Assembly (NCBI GenBank): GCA_963764685.1
Contig: CAVXTT010000017.1
Location: forward strand, 248,001-312,000
From: CAVXTT01 sp963764685
GTDB lineage: Bacteria > Bacteroidota > Ignavibacteria > Ignavibacteriales > Ignavibacteriaceae
Length of the DNA: 64,000 bases
Direction: 5' to 3'
Below are positions 45,658 through 55,328 of this stretch, piece by piece (position 1 is the first letter of the stretch; the number at the start of each line of letters is the position of its first letter). A model generated the notes under the pieces. That model worked only from the letters and a program-made list of their open reading frames with translations. It was not told where the DNA came from and did not search any database. Both the position numbers and the translations under genes were made by a program.

Positions 45658-46332
45658 ATGGAAACTATTAAAATTATGTTAACTGATGATCACGCTTTGG
45701 TACGTGCGGGAATACGATCACTTTTAAATGAAATGCACGATGTTGAGGTCGTTGCCGAAGCTGATAATGGCAGGGATGCACTGAAATTGATAGAACAGTC
45801 CAGTCCCGATATAGTACTGCTGGATATAGCAATGTCTGAATTAAATGGTTTGGAAACAGCAGTGAGGATATCTAAAGAATTTCCTGATGTTAAAGTTGCA
45901 ATTCTCTCGATGCACTCGAATGAAGAATATGTTGTTCAGGCGCTAAGAGCAGGCGCGGTAGGTTACTTGTTGAAGGATACTGCGCCCAACGAGCTTGAAA
46001 TTGCGATACGGGCAATTGCGATGGGAAAAGTATATCTGAGTCCCTCAATTTCAAAACACGTAGTAGAGAATTACCTGAAAAGGGTAACCGCCGCACCTGC
46101 TGAAAATGAATCCGACCAGAACATTTTTAATCTGCTTACAACAAGACAACGTGAAATACTTCAGTTGATTGCAGAAGGTAATTCCACCAAAGAAATAGCC
46201 CATAAGCTTAATGTAAGCGTAAAAACGGTCGAAACTCACAGGATGCAGCTGATGGAACGGCTTGGCATAAATGACATTGCAGGCCTGGTAAGATATGCCA
46301 TCAGGAACGGCATAGTTTCCTCAAACCAGTAG
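45658..46332 (+). CDS. NarL/FixJ family response regulator
   Basis: The receiver domain (LTDDHALVRAGIRSLL, phospho-Asp in IVLLDIAMSELNG, KDTA near 105) is joined to a LuxR-type helix-turn-helix (LTTRQREILQLIAEGNSTKEIAHKLNVSVKTVETH). It starts two bases after the stop of the kinase gene, so the pair is co-transcribed. Targets are not known. Confidence 0.95.
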   Translation: METIKIMLTDDHALVRAGIRSLLNEMHDVEVVAEADNGRDALKLIEQSSPDIVLLDIAMSELNGLETAVRISKEFPDVKVAILSMHSNEEYVVQALRAGAVGYLLKDTAPNELEIAIRAIAMGKVYLSPSISKHVVENYLKRVTAAPAENESDQNIFNLLTTRQREILQLIAEGNSTKEIAHKLNVSVKTVETHRMQLMERLGINDIAGLVRYAIRNGIVSSNQ

Positions 46333-46395
46333 GGTAAAAATCCTTCCCCTTTTAAGGTATTTCCTGATTGTAATTAAAGTTGAAATTTTGAAGAT

Positions 46396-46803
46396 TTGAC
46401 CTCAACATTAGCAGGAATTCTAATTAAGCCTAAAATTTTGTTCGTTGATGATAATCTCAATTTCATTAAAAGTGTATTAAGTTTTCTCAAATTGAATGAA
46501 AGCTTACAATTTGGCGGTTTTGCTTCCTGCGCTGAAGAAGCCATTCAAATGATCAGATCAGATAATCCGGATATAGTTATAATGGATATACAGATGCCGG
46601 GAATAGGTGGGATCGAAGCTACCAGGATTATTAAGAAAATGAATCCGGCAATAAAAATAATTATTATGAGTCTGCATCAGGAAGAGCAATACAGGGAAAC
46701 TGCACGGTCAGCAGGCGCTGACGCATTTATTATTAAATCCCGTTTCGTGGATGATTTCCATACGGTGATTAACTCTATCTTATTGACCGGAATTAGTCAG
46801 TAA
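46396..46803 (+). CDS. Single-domain response regulator (receiver only)
   Basis: This 135-residue protein is a receiver of NarL type (ILFVDDNLNFIKSVLSFL; phospho-Asp in IVIMDIQMPGIGG; conserved Lys in IIKSRFV) with no DNA-binding domain. It may act as a phosphate sink or phosphorelay link to the receiver-kinase encoded upstream. The start is TTG at 46396; no clear ATG is available further in without losing the first beta strand. Confidence 0.85.
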   Translation: MTSTLAGILIKPKILFVDDNLNFIKSVLSFLKLNESLQFGGFASCAEEAIQMIRSDNPDIVIMDIQMPGIGGIEATRIIKKMNPAIKIIIMSLHQEEQYRETARSAGADAFIIKSRFVDDFHTVINSILLTGISQ

Positions 46804-46871
46804 GTTTAAAAGTCCCTCCTTTTTATACCATACCTGAACCGTAATTCCTATATTTTAAACAGGAATTATCA

Positions 46872-48649
46872 ATGAAATCTGAGATCTTCTATATATTAAC
46901 ATCCGGATGGTACGATTCGGGTAACAAGAACATTATTAAACTTTGTGCAACCGGTCCTTCCGGTTATGTTGAAATTCTGATAACTAATAAACCCGTCTTC
47001 TTTGTCAATAGATCTCTTCCCGGGGAGGAACTGGAAACTTGCTATAAAAGAAAGAATGTTGAACTTACCAATTTTTCGGGGGAGCCCCTTGATGCCGTTT
47101 ATTTTAGTTCTCAATCCGATCTCAAAAAGTCTGCGCTGCAGCTTGAGGAAAGAGGGTTTATTACTTATGAATCCGATTTAGACCCTGTTAGAAGATATTT
47201 AATGGAAAAATCGATTTACTGCTCCATTCAACTAACAAGTGATCCTAAACCGGTAAACGGGATAAACACATATATAAATCCTTTCGTTGAGCCAGCTGAA
47301 TATTTTCCTGAATTTAAAATTGCATCAATTGATATTGAAACCGGTGTTCGAAACAGCCAACTCTACTGTATCGGTATCCATATAACCGGAAAGGGCACTG
47401 ATAGTGAAAAAGTTTTTATGGTCGGGAATCAGGAAAATACAAGAGAGGTAATTTTTTTAAAGAATGAGAAGGCAGTACTTAATGCTTTCTTTTCATATCT
47501 GAATGCGGAGGATCCTGATATTATTACAGGATGGCACGTCATTGGATTTGATCTGGCGTTTCTTGAAACGAAATGCCGGGAATACAAAATAGACTTTAAC
47601 CTGGGAAGAGGCAGATCAGGAAATATGTATAAGTTCAGAAGAGCCGGAGGTTATTTTGCTTCTGTGGAGGGGAGATTGTTAATAGATGCACCTTCTGCTT
47701 TAAGGTCCGTATTCTATTCGTACGATGATTTTAAGCTTGAAACAGTAGCCCGGGAAGTGTTAGGGGAGGGAAAACTGATTGCTTCGGATCAGAACAAGGT
47801 TGAAGAAATAGAGAAGTATTTTCAGGCAGATAAGATTAAACTTGCAGAATATAACCTGCAGGATGCAGTTCTTGTAAATAAAATTATTAAAAAAACAGGA
47901 GTGATAGATCTGCTGGTGAGAAGGTCAATTATATCAGGTCTTGTTATTGAACAAATCGGAATGATGACTGCGGCATTTGATCACGTATACCTGCCAAAGC
48001 TCCATAAGAAGGGATTTGCAGCTCCCGATGTTAAAAGTATACGCTTGACCCGGCATGCTGCGGGTGGTTATGTAATGGATCCTCAGCCCGGTATATACGA
48101 GAATGTTATTGTACTTGATTTCAAGAGTCTTTATCCCTCTATAATAATGAGCTTTAATATTGATCCTCTGTCAAGGCTTAAGGCTGCTGAAAATCCTGTA
48201 AATACACCTGTGAATATAAGATTCTCGTCAACAGAAAATATCCTTCCGGGTTTTATAAAAGACCTTATGGAGAAAAGAGCTGAAGCTAAAAAAAATAAAG
48301 ATAAACCGCTTTCGATTGCAATAAAATTATTGATGAACAGCTTCTATGGAGTAATGGGCTCTTCGGGGTGCAGATTCTATCACCCTGATCTGCCTTCTGC
48401 AATAACAGGAACAGGGCAGTTTCTGCTACTAGGGAGCAGGAGTTTCCTTGAGTTGAAAGGTTATAAAGTATTATACGGGGATACAGATTCGCTTTTTGTT
48501 GCCATCAATAAATCTGAAGCTGACGATCCTGAGGGAGCCGGGCATAAGCTTGCTCTTATACTTAACGATTACTGGCGGGACGAATTAAAAAATAAATTTA
48601 ACACCCATTCATACCTGGAAATTGAGTATGAGAAGAAAATTATTGATGA
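46872..48649 (+). CDS. polB: Family B DNA polymerase (Pol II-like), truncated by the contig join
   Basis: The exonuclease domain has IASIDIETG (about 152-160) and ITGWHVIGFDLAFLE. The polymerase domain has the motif A DFKSLYPSIIMSF (about 416), motif B KLLMNSFYG (about 485) and motif C YGDTDSLF (about 535). The protein reads normally to LEIEYEKKIID, about residue 592, where families of this type continue toward the thumb. The next codons switch abruptly to a GC-rich, Arg-rich sequence that is the reverse complement of murE. The C-terminal ~150-190 residues are missing. Function in repair or lesion bypass is known for the family. The ending at 48749 in the continuous frame is an artefact of the join. 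Confidence 0.9.
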
Positions 48650-48660
48650 ACAGCCGGATC
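48640..48660. other. Chimeric junction between AT-rich and GC-rich sequence
   Basis: Polymerase coding sequence ends within AAAATTATTGATGA, and murE coding sequence (reverse strand) begins within TGATGAACAGCCGG. The shared TGATGA at the boundary would allow a short-overlap misjoin. Base composition, codon use and density of frame errors all change at this point and do not change back. Confidence 0.85.
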
Positions 48661-49391
48661 GTCGCGGTTCACGGCGGCCACCGCATCCGCGTCGAGGCCG
48701 TCGAACAGCCGTCTTGGCCCGCAGGTACGCCTCCATGTCGCCGTGGTAGTCGAGGTGATCGCCGGTCAGGTTGCTGAACACGCCCGACCGCGAACCGCAG
48801 GCCGTCGCAGCGGCCCTGGTCCAGGGCGTGACTCGAGACCTCCATCACCGCGTGGGTCGCGCCGGCCCGCACCGCCTCGGCCAGATAGCCGACCAGGTCG
48901 ACCGCCGGCGGCGTGGTCATCGACGCTTCGATCTTGCGGGCCAGCAGGTCGTACTGCACGGTGCCCAGCAGGGCGGTCGGCTCGTCCGCCGTCTCGCAGG
49001 ATCGACTGCACCAGATAGCAGAACGTGCTCTTGCCGTTCGTCCCGGTGATGCCGACGATCTTGAGTCGCTCTTCCCGCAGCGCCGCATCCAGCCCGGTCA
49101 GCACCGCACGCCAGCCGCCCCGCCGCGCCGCGGGCCGACGGCACCTGCAGGACGGCCACGTTCGCGCGGCACATCGACCGGCTGCTCGCAGACGATCGCC
49201 GCCGCCCCGGCCGCGACCGCCGTGATCCACGAACTGATGTCCGTCGGCCTTGGTGCCGCGAACGGCGACGAAGCAGGAGCCCGGCCCCGCCTTCCGCGAG
49301 TCCTCGACCACCGAGGTGAATGACTGGATCGACTGCCGCCCGCCCAATGCTCGACCAGCCCGGCCTGCTGCACCAGCCGACTGAAGTTCAT
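48650..49391 (-). CDS. murE: UDP-N-acetylmuramyl-tripeptide synthetase (MurE), partial and frameshifted
   Basis: MurE adds the third residue, usually meso-diaminopimelate, to UDP-MurNAc-Ala-Glu. The gene starts MNFSRLVQQAGLVEHWAGG (ATG at 49391, after AAGGGA). It continues with CFVAVRGTKADGHQFVDH, the ATP loop VGITGTNGKST, VMEVSSHALDQGR and FSNLTGDHLDYHGDMEAYL. At least four shifts split it across frames. The last readable residues, NRDDPAVH, run to the contig join, so the C-terminal half is lost. It is the last gene here of a minus-strand division/wall operon after ftsI. Confidence 0.88.
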
Positions 49392-49458
49392 TCCCTTTTC
49401 CCGCCCGCTCGACATGTTCCGCTACTCCCGATCGCACTTGCTGATCCGTCGGGATATC

Positions 49459-51259
49459 CTAACCGTCACTGCCCAACCATCGTCGCGTAGGCTGCTCAGT
49501 CTCCCGCTGCCGGTCCGTCGCACCCATGACCACCGGCCCTTCCGCCCTGGGCGGCACCAGCTCGTGCGGCACGTTCAGGTAGTTCAGCGTGAAGTTCAGC
49601 ACTTCCTTCACCGCCGGCAGCGACACCGCGCCGCCATAGTAGCCGTTCTTCTTGGGATGCCGAACCATCACCAGCACCACCGCCGCCGGATCGCTCGCCG
49701 GGGCCGCACCGATGAACGTGCCCAGATACGCCCCGGCTCATAGCCACGCGACCTTTGCCGATGTGCGGGATCTGGGCCGTGCCGGTCTTGCCCAGGGCCT
49801 GCCAGTGATCCAGCTTGCACGTCCTTGCCCGTGCCCTCGGTGACCACCTTGGTGCAGCATCTCGACCATTTCGTGCGCGATGTCCGGATCCAGCGCCTGT
49901 CGCCGCTCTTCCGCCGCGGTGTGATCCTCGATCATCTCACCGTCATCGCCGACCACCGCCGCGACCACCCGCGGCCGCAGCAGATGCCCGCCGTTGCAGA
50001 TCGCACTGAACGCGGTGGCCATCTGAATGGGCGTGACCGCGATCTCCTGGCCCATCGACACCGACGCCGTCGAGACCGACGTCCATCGCTTCAGCGGCTG
50101 CATCAAGCCCGCGGTCCTCGCCGAGCAGGTCGATGCCCGTCTTCTCGCCGAAGCCGAGCAGGTGCAGCAGTGTGGTAGATTCTGGCGTTGCCCAGCCGCA
50201 TGCCCAGCGAATCGGCCATGCCGATGTTGCTCGACTTGGCCAGCACCTGATCGACGGTCAGCGCCCCGTACGGGTGCGAGTCGTGCAGCTGCGCGTTGCC
50301 GATCTGCAGCAGCCGTTGTGGCAGTCGATCACCTCCGTCGCGACGGGCGGCATGTGCGTCAGCACCGCCGACATGATGAACGGCTTGAACACACTGCCCG
50401 GCTCGACCGGGTCGGTCAGCACGCGGTTGCGCAGCAGGTCGAAGCGGCACGTTGCCGGCGTGGGCCGGATCGAACGTGGGATAGTTCGCCAGGGCCAGGA
50501 TTTCGCCGGTCTTGGGGTTCATCACCACGCCGACGCCGCACTCGGCGTTGTGGAACTCGACGCGGGCCTTGAGCTGCTCCTCGAGCTTCTCCTGGATGTT
50601 GGTGTCGATGGTCAGCACGACGTGCGCGCCGTTCTTGGGTGCGACGTAGGAATCCGGCTCCTGGAACATGGCCCGCCGCTGACCGTCGCAGAACACCGTC
50701 CGCTGGCCGGGCGTATCTTTCAGCCGGGCGTTGTAGAACTTCTCGATGCCTTCCAGCCCCTGGATCTCGGGGCCGTTGACGCCGTGGCCTTCTCCGCTGA
50801 CGTGCCCGAGCAGGTGAGCGGCCAGCATGCCCATCGGATAGGTCCGCCGGGTTCCCGCTGGACGCCGACGCCGCGCAGATCGAGCGACTCCAGCTCCTTG
50901 CGCTTGTTCTCCGGCCCGCGCCACAAGCACGACGTACTCCGGTCGGCATGCTGCTCGAGCTTGGCGAGGATGTCCGCCGCGCGACAGGCCCAGAACGCCG
51001 GACAGCGTTGTCGCCGTCCTCATCGGATCGTCGATCACGTGCGGATCGGCGTAGACCGGAACTGGTCGGTGCTGCCGGCCAGCACCCGGTATCGACGATC
51101 GAGAATGACCCCGCGCGAGCCGTGCAGCACGATGGTGCTGGTCTGTCGCTTGTAGGAGTACTGCCGCAGCTCCGGCCCCATCACGGTGTTGATGTAGACG
51201 AGCCGCCCGATCAAGGCCAGCAGGCACAGACACAACAGCACGATCAACACCTGCGCCAT
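49459..51259 (-). CDS. ftsI: Penicillin-binding protein FtsI-like transpeptidase, frameshifted
   Basis: This is the septal peptidoglycan transpeptidase. A membrane anchor (MAQVLIVLLCLCLLALIGRLVY) starts at the ATG at 51259. The pedestal domain shows GSRGVILDRRYRVLA, then LLGHVSGEGHGVNGPEIQGL and VVLTIDTNIQEKLEE. The catalytic SxxK is SVFK (50384-50395), SxN is SSN (50226-50234), and KTGT is at 49778-49789. The end reads PKKNGYYGGAVSLPAVKEVL to a stop at 49459. At least five one-base shifts interrupt it. A GTG near 51302 in another frame is a possible earlier start. It lies between ftsL and murE, the usual order. Confidence 0.88.
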
Positions 51260-51299
51260 GCGCGGGCGTTGATCGATGCCGGCCGGACTTTGTCCCCGT

Positions 51300-51585
51300 T
51301 TGATTCACCGTTTCTCGCGGTACCTTGCTTCGCCCCCGCGCGGGGCACCGGAGGCAGCGGCCGCCGCCGGCCCAACTGGGCCGCTCGCTCCCGAATGGTC
51401 GGCGGCGACCGCAGCGTCCACAGCTTCATTTCCTGTGCCCGGATCTCCTGCCGGGCCTCGGTCTCCTCGCGCTGATACTCCTGAATCCGCCGCAGCACCC
51501 GGCCCTCTTCAACGCGAATGGCCACCACGGCGATCCCGATCGCCGACAGCCCGACCAGCAGCACCAGCATCCGCGGGATGGTCAT
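51300..51585 (-). CDS. ftsL: FtsL-like septum protein
   Basis: The small protein has one N-terminal membrane helix (MTIPRMLVLLVGLSAIGIAV) followed by a coiled coil (EEGRVLRRIQEYQREETEAR) and a short ERAAQLG segment, the layout of FtsL/FtsB-type proteins. The ATG at 51585 overlaps the probable stop of the LysM gene (ATGA). The open frame continues to 51244, but a TGA one frame away near 51300 is the likely true end. The assignment rests on size, topology and its place directly before ftsI. Sequence similarity in this family is always weak. Confidence 0.65.
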
Positions 51586-52939
51586 GCCGCCATCCTTGCC
51601 TGGTCGGCAGCGATCGAACACCGGCTTGGCCCGAGGCACCTTGATCCGCTCGCCCGGCTTCATCTTCTGCGGGTCCAGCCCCGGGTTCAGCTTCTTGATC
51701 TCCTGCCACCGCTGGGACGACCCCAGGTTCTCGCGGGCGATGGTCTGCAGGGTGTCCTTGGGCTTGACTTCGTACCAGCGGTACATCTCGCCGCTCTTCG
51801 GGTCTCCGATGCCAGCAGGCTCTTGCCCGGTCGCGTCTCCTTCTCGCGGAAGGCCTTGGCTCCTTGGCGTCCTTGATCTCCTTGCCGTCCTTCCTTTCTT
51901 GCCGGGGAGGCCCTTACCATCCTTGCCGCGCTTTTCGCCTTGCCGGCCAACTTGTCTTTGGTGTCGTGCCAGGAGCCGACGGCTTGATGCGGTTGCCATC
52001 GGCATCCAGCTTGGTCAGATCGAAGGTCATCGCCTTGTCCGGCTGATCCGATACGGTCATCACTTTCTCGCCGGTACCTGCCGGCGGCTTCGCCCCGCCG
52101 GCACGAGGTTCTCTCCGCCGAGGTCGGCTTGCTCGCTTTGCGGCCGGACAGTCCCTGCTCAAGTTCTTCCAGGCTCATGGTCCGCGGCTTGTCCGTGACC
52201 AGGCGGGTGCCGGCCTTGACGAGCCCTCAAACATGTCCGGCGGCAGCTCGGGGATCACGAGTTTCTGCCCCTCCGCCACCGTGTTGGCATCCTTCAGCTC
52301 GTTGGCATTGACGATCAGATTGATGTACTTGGGGTTGGGCGAGCCGTAGTACTTCTGGGCAATCTTGGTCAAGCTGTCCTTGCTCTGAACGACGTACTCC
52401 GTCGCTTAGCGGCTGTCTGGAGACCGGCTTGTCGCCCCCGGAAGCCAGTCTCGGGCCACCCGGTCGAGGTGTCCGTCGGAGGCAACGAGACCATCGGAGG
52501 CGGAACGGTCGCGTCGGATCGGGAACCGGCCATCGGCGGTCGGGCAACGCGACGCGTGCTGCGACGGCAGCCGCAACTCGGAGCCATCGTCTCCCTGGCG
52601 GCTCGCACTCGCGAGTTCGCCGTGGCTTCGGCGGCATCGAACGCCGTCGGGTTCGGCAGATCATGGCCCGGTCGGCGTTCACCGAAGCCTAGGAGCCGGT
52701 CCGACCGCCTCGGCTGGGTGGGTGCCCGGCGCGGCAACCGGCGTGGAGGCGGTTCGGGGTGGGTGATTTCGCCCTGCACACCGTGTCCACGACCGGCGTG
52801 TTCGGCGAGTGTTCTGGGCGATCACCGTGACCGGGCTTTCGCCCGGCGGCGGGACCGTGCCCGTGTGCGACAGCAGCACGGCGAATACGACGATGAACGC
52901 CAGTCCGACAAGAAGCCCGATCTTGGTCTCGCGGGTCAT
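51582..52939 (-). CDS. LysM domain protein inside the division cluster, frameshifted
   Basis: The start MTRETKIGLLVGLAFIVVF (ATG at 52939, GGAGG five bases upstream) is a single membrane anchor. A Pro-rich linker of several hundred bases follows, broken by shifts. Two LysM modules can be read: SLTKIAQKYYGSPNPKYINL near 52,300-52,370 and DTLQTIARENLGSSQRWQEI near 51,680-51,760, ending LDPQKMKPGERIKVP. LysM binds peptidoglycan, so an anchored wall-binding protein co-transcribed with division genes is likely. Placement between rsmH and ftsL is, as far as I know, a trait of Planctomycetes. At least four shifts are present. Confidence 0.72.
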
Positions 52940-53149
52940 CAGAACCTCCGTGTTCCTCGGTCAATCCGTTGTCACCATAGGCAGCAGTCTCAAGCCGCTG
53001 ATCGGTGCCAATACTAAAGCACTCGCCAGCCCCCTCCGCTCAATCGCCGGCGTCTCGGTCCGCCGGGCCACCCGCAGTTTCGCACTGCGCGATCGGGATT
53101 GCGCCACATCTCCTCCTCCGATGGACGAACCGGTTTTTTGGTCTCTATT

Positions 53150-53975
53150 TCATACAGCGCAGCGCCGCTTGCGATCAAGGAAATCCTGCTTGACGATTCG
53201 ATCTTCGCCGCTGTGAAAGCTGATCACCCAGCCGACCGCCCGGCCGTAGTCGCCGCGGCGCCGCCGCGCAGCGCCTGCAGGTTGCCCAACTCGTCGTTCA
53301 CCGCCATCCGCAACGCCAGGAACGTCCGCGTGGCCGGATGAATCCGTTCCCGCCGCGATTCCGGCGACGTGCCCACCGCCGAACAGACGATCCGCACCAG
53401 TTGCTGCGTCGTGCGGATCCGGCCGTTGCGCCGCGCTTCACAGATGCGCTTGGCGATGCGGCGGCTGAAATGCTCCTGACTGTTAATCCAGATCAGGTCC
53501 GACAACTCGCCCTCGCTCAGGCTGTTGACCAGGTCCGCCGCCGTGCGGTTCAGGCGATCGTCCAGCCGCATGTCCAGCGGGCCGTCCTCCGTGAACGTCA
53601 GACCGCGAGCCGGATCGAGCAACTGGTCCGTGCTGACGCCGAGATCCGCAAATATCACATCCACCTGGCCGACGCCAAGTTCGTCGAGAACGCGCCTAAT
53701 TCCCTGAAATTCGCCCGAATCAGATCGACGTGAGGGCAGGCGGCGCTGCGCCTGTGAGAAGTTCGCCGAGCCCGTTCGAGATTGCCCGGATCGACATCCA
53801 GACCGATCAGCCGACCCTGCTCGCCGATGGCCTGCGCGAACAGCCGGCGTGACCGCCGTGACCGACGGTCACGTCACACGACTTCACCCGGCTGCGGAGC
53901 AACGATGGACAGCACCTCGGCGCACAGCACCGGCTCGTGCTCGATGACTCCGCTCGTCCACGATTCGGACCTCAT
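53150..53975 (-). CDS. rsmH: 16S rRNA (cytosine(1402)-N(4))-methyltransferase RsmH, frameshifted
   Basis: RsmH (MraW) methylates C1402 of 16S rRNA with S-adenosylmethionine. The N-terminus is GVIEHEPVLCAEVLSIVAPQ, followed after a shift by DVTVGHGGHA (SAM-site region). The middle is intact (VIFADLGVSTDQLLDPARGL, FTEDGPLDMRLDD, GELSDLIW, GRIRTTQQLVRIV, TRTFLALRMAVNDEL). The end carries VISFHSGEDRIVKQDFL to a TGA at 53150. At least three shifts occur. It follows mraZ on the same strand, as in most division clusters. Confidence 0.9.
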
Positions 53976-54560
53976 GGCGACCGTCGCCAACCCCATTGTA
54001 CGCGCCGCCGGCGACACGGAGCGCAGAATCCATCCTGGCCGCGACCCGTCCGGCGACCGAGGCCCGAACCGCCCGCCGGCGACATCTGACGTGACCGTGC
54101 CGGCCGCACAAAAATCGGGGCCCCGTCCGGGCATCCTTGCCCCCGGGTACCCCGGAATTCCAGGACAGCCTCCGTGCCTACACCGCGAGCCCGTCAGGCT
54201 CAGCATGCTCCTGTTCCAGCGAAACATGCGTCGTGTCCGAGGTGGCGAACCCGCCCGCGTCGTCCGGGTTCGCGACCGGCACCCGGCGCTCGCGCTGCCG
54301 CGACCCATAAGACTCACCGAGCAATCCTTTGCTCCGGCGCCTGGAAATGAATCAGCCCGGCGACTCCGTTCGCTTCGTGCTGCTGAATCCGCTCCGGGCC
54401 TCTGAGGTCCCGCCGCCCGTCGCCCAGGCGCTGCGACCCTCGGTTGCTTCCTTCCCCTCCGCTTCCACGCGCTGCGGCATCCGGCAGCACGTCCTGTGCC
54501 CCGGTTGCCTGTACACCCTCTCGACAGACACACCGATCTCCTGCTACGGCTTCTCGCCGT
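53976..54560. other. GC-rich spacer between mraZ and rsmH
   Basis: About 580 bases separate the end of mraZ from rsmH, unusually long for this gene pair. A minus-strand open frame crosses it but has no recognisable domain. It contains G/C-rich runs such as GGGGCCCCG and CCCCGGGTACCCCGG (54117-54160) that could form hairpins. The frame errors here make it impossible to exclude a small gene. Confidence 0.4.
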
Positions 54561-55026
54561 GGCTGCGTGCATTCTGCTGGCCCTGCCGCAAGCAAGATCC
54601 GGGTACCGCTGTCGATTCTGCGCTTCCGGCGAACGTCCTCGTGATCCGCTCGATTCCACAGGACCAGGTGATCGCGGCACCGGTCAGTCGGTCACCTGAC
54701 CGGAGATCCCGGCAAACTCGAGCAGCCGCTGAGCCAGCACCACCCGCCCCTGCTTGTCCACATCCAGCAGCACGGACATCGCATAGTACAGGTCCTCGAA
54801 GTCCTCTTTCTCCTGGGCCAAGGGCGACAACGAGGCGTGGTACTGCTCGGAGTACCGCTCGTAGTACTTGTCCGCGAACAGGCTGAGCGTGCCGCGCCGA
54901 CTCCCCGGAACCAGGTAGAAACCCGGTCCCGTCCCGCTCCGGGTCCATGCTCGCCCGGATGTTGGCCGGGATGCAGAGTCGATTCTTGGAATCGATCGTC
55001 AGCTCGTACGTCCCGGTGTAAAGCAT
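54560..55026 (-). CDS. mraZ: Transcriptional regulator MraZ, frameshifted
   Basis: MraZ is a SpoVT-AbrB-fold DNA-binding protein that regulates its own division/wall operon. The N-terminus is clear: MLYTGTYELTIDSKNRLCIP, with ANIRASM following. Other frames give LSLFADKYYERYSEQYHA and LLDVDKQGRVVLAQRLLEFA with a second AbrB-like repeat, then HLVLWN near the end. At least three shifts occur, so the end at about 54560 is approximate. It is the first gene of the minus-strand cluster, and putative MraZ boxes lie just upstream of it. Confidence 0.88.
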
Positions 55027-55045
55027 CTGCTCCCGAGATCCACGC

Positions 55046-55079
55046 CGCCTACACTTCCCCTTACGTCATCTCCACTTTA
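55046..55079 (-). promoter_or_regulatory. Putative MraZ operator
   Basis: On the minus strand, 20-53 bases before the mraZ ATG, AAAGTGGAG and GAAGTGTAGG are spaced two helical turns apart (21 bases from AGTG to AGTG), with CGTAAGGGG between them. MraZ is known in other bacteria to bind repeated GTG(G)-rich boxes about 10 bases apart upstream of its own gene. This match is by pattern only. Confidence 0.4.
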
Positions 55080-55328
55080 TGGGCTTGTGTGGGAAAACAT
55101 ACCACAGCTTGCCACCAGGATCAAGCGAATTTTGCCCCGAATCTGGTAATTTTTACGGGGGGTTTCCGACCGTCTTGCCACGTGGGTCAATGGGTTGTAT
55201 GCGGGAAGAGCACCCCCAACCCGGCTTAAGGACCGATAACTCGGTTCGAGCACATCCGGGAAGATCCGGGAAGGAGCAATGGGTGACAATGGACGCCGCT
55301 TCGTGTAACCTGACCCGCTCGGGTCCGG
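55080..55328. other. Divergent upstream region of mraZ and the hybrid kinase gene
   Basis: Together with the operator this gives 302 bases between divergent starts. It is less GC-rich near 55080-55160 (for example GTAATTTTTACGG), as expected for a promoter. No RNA gene or further repeat was recognised. Confidence 0.45.

Noticed and set aside
50027..53733. Long plus-strand open frames in the GC-rich part (for example 50133-51155, 52469-53017)
   Set aside because: They are Arg/Pro/Ala-rich shadows opposite ftsI, the LysM gene and rsmH, whose motifs read on the minus strand.
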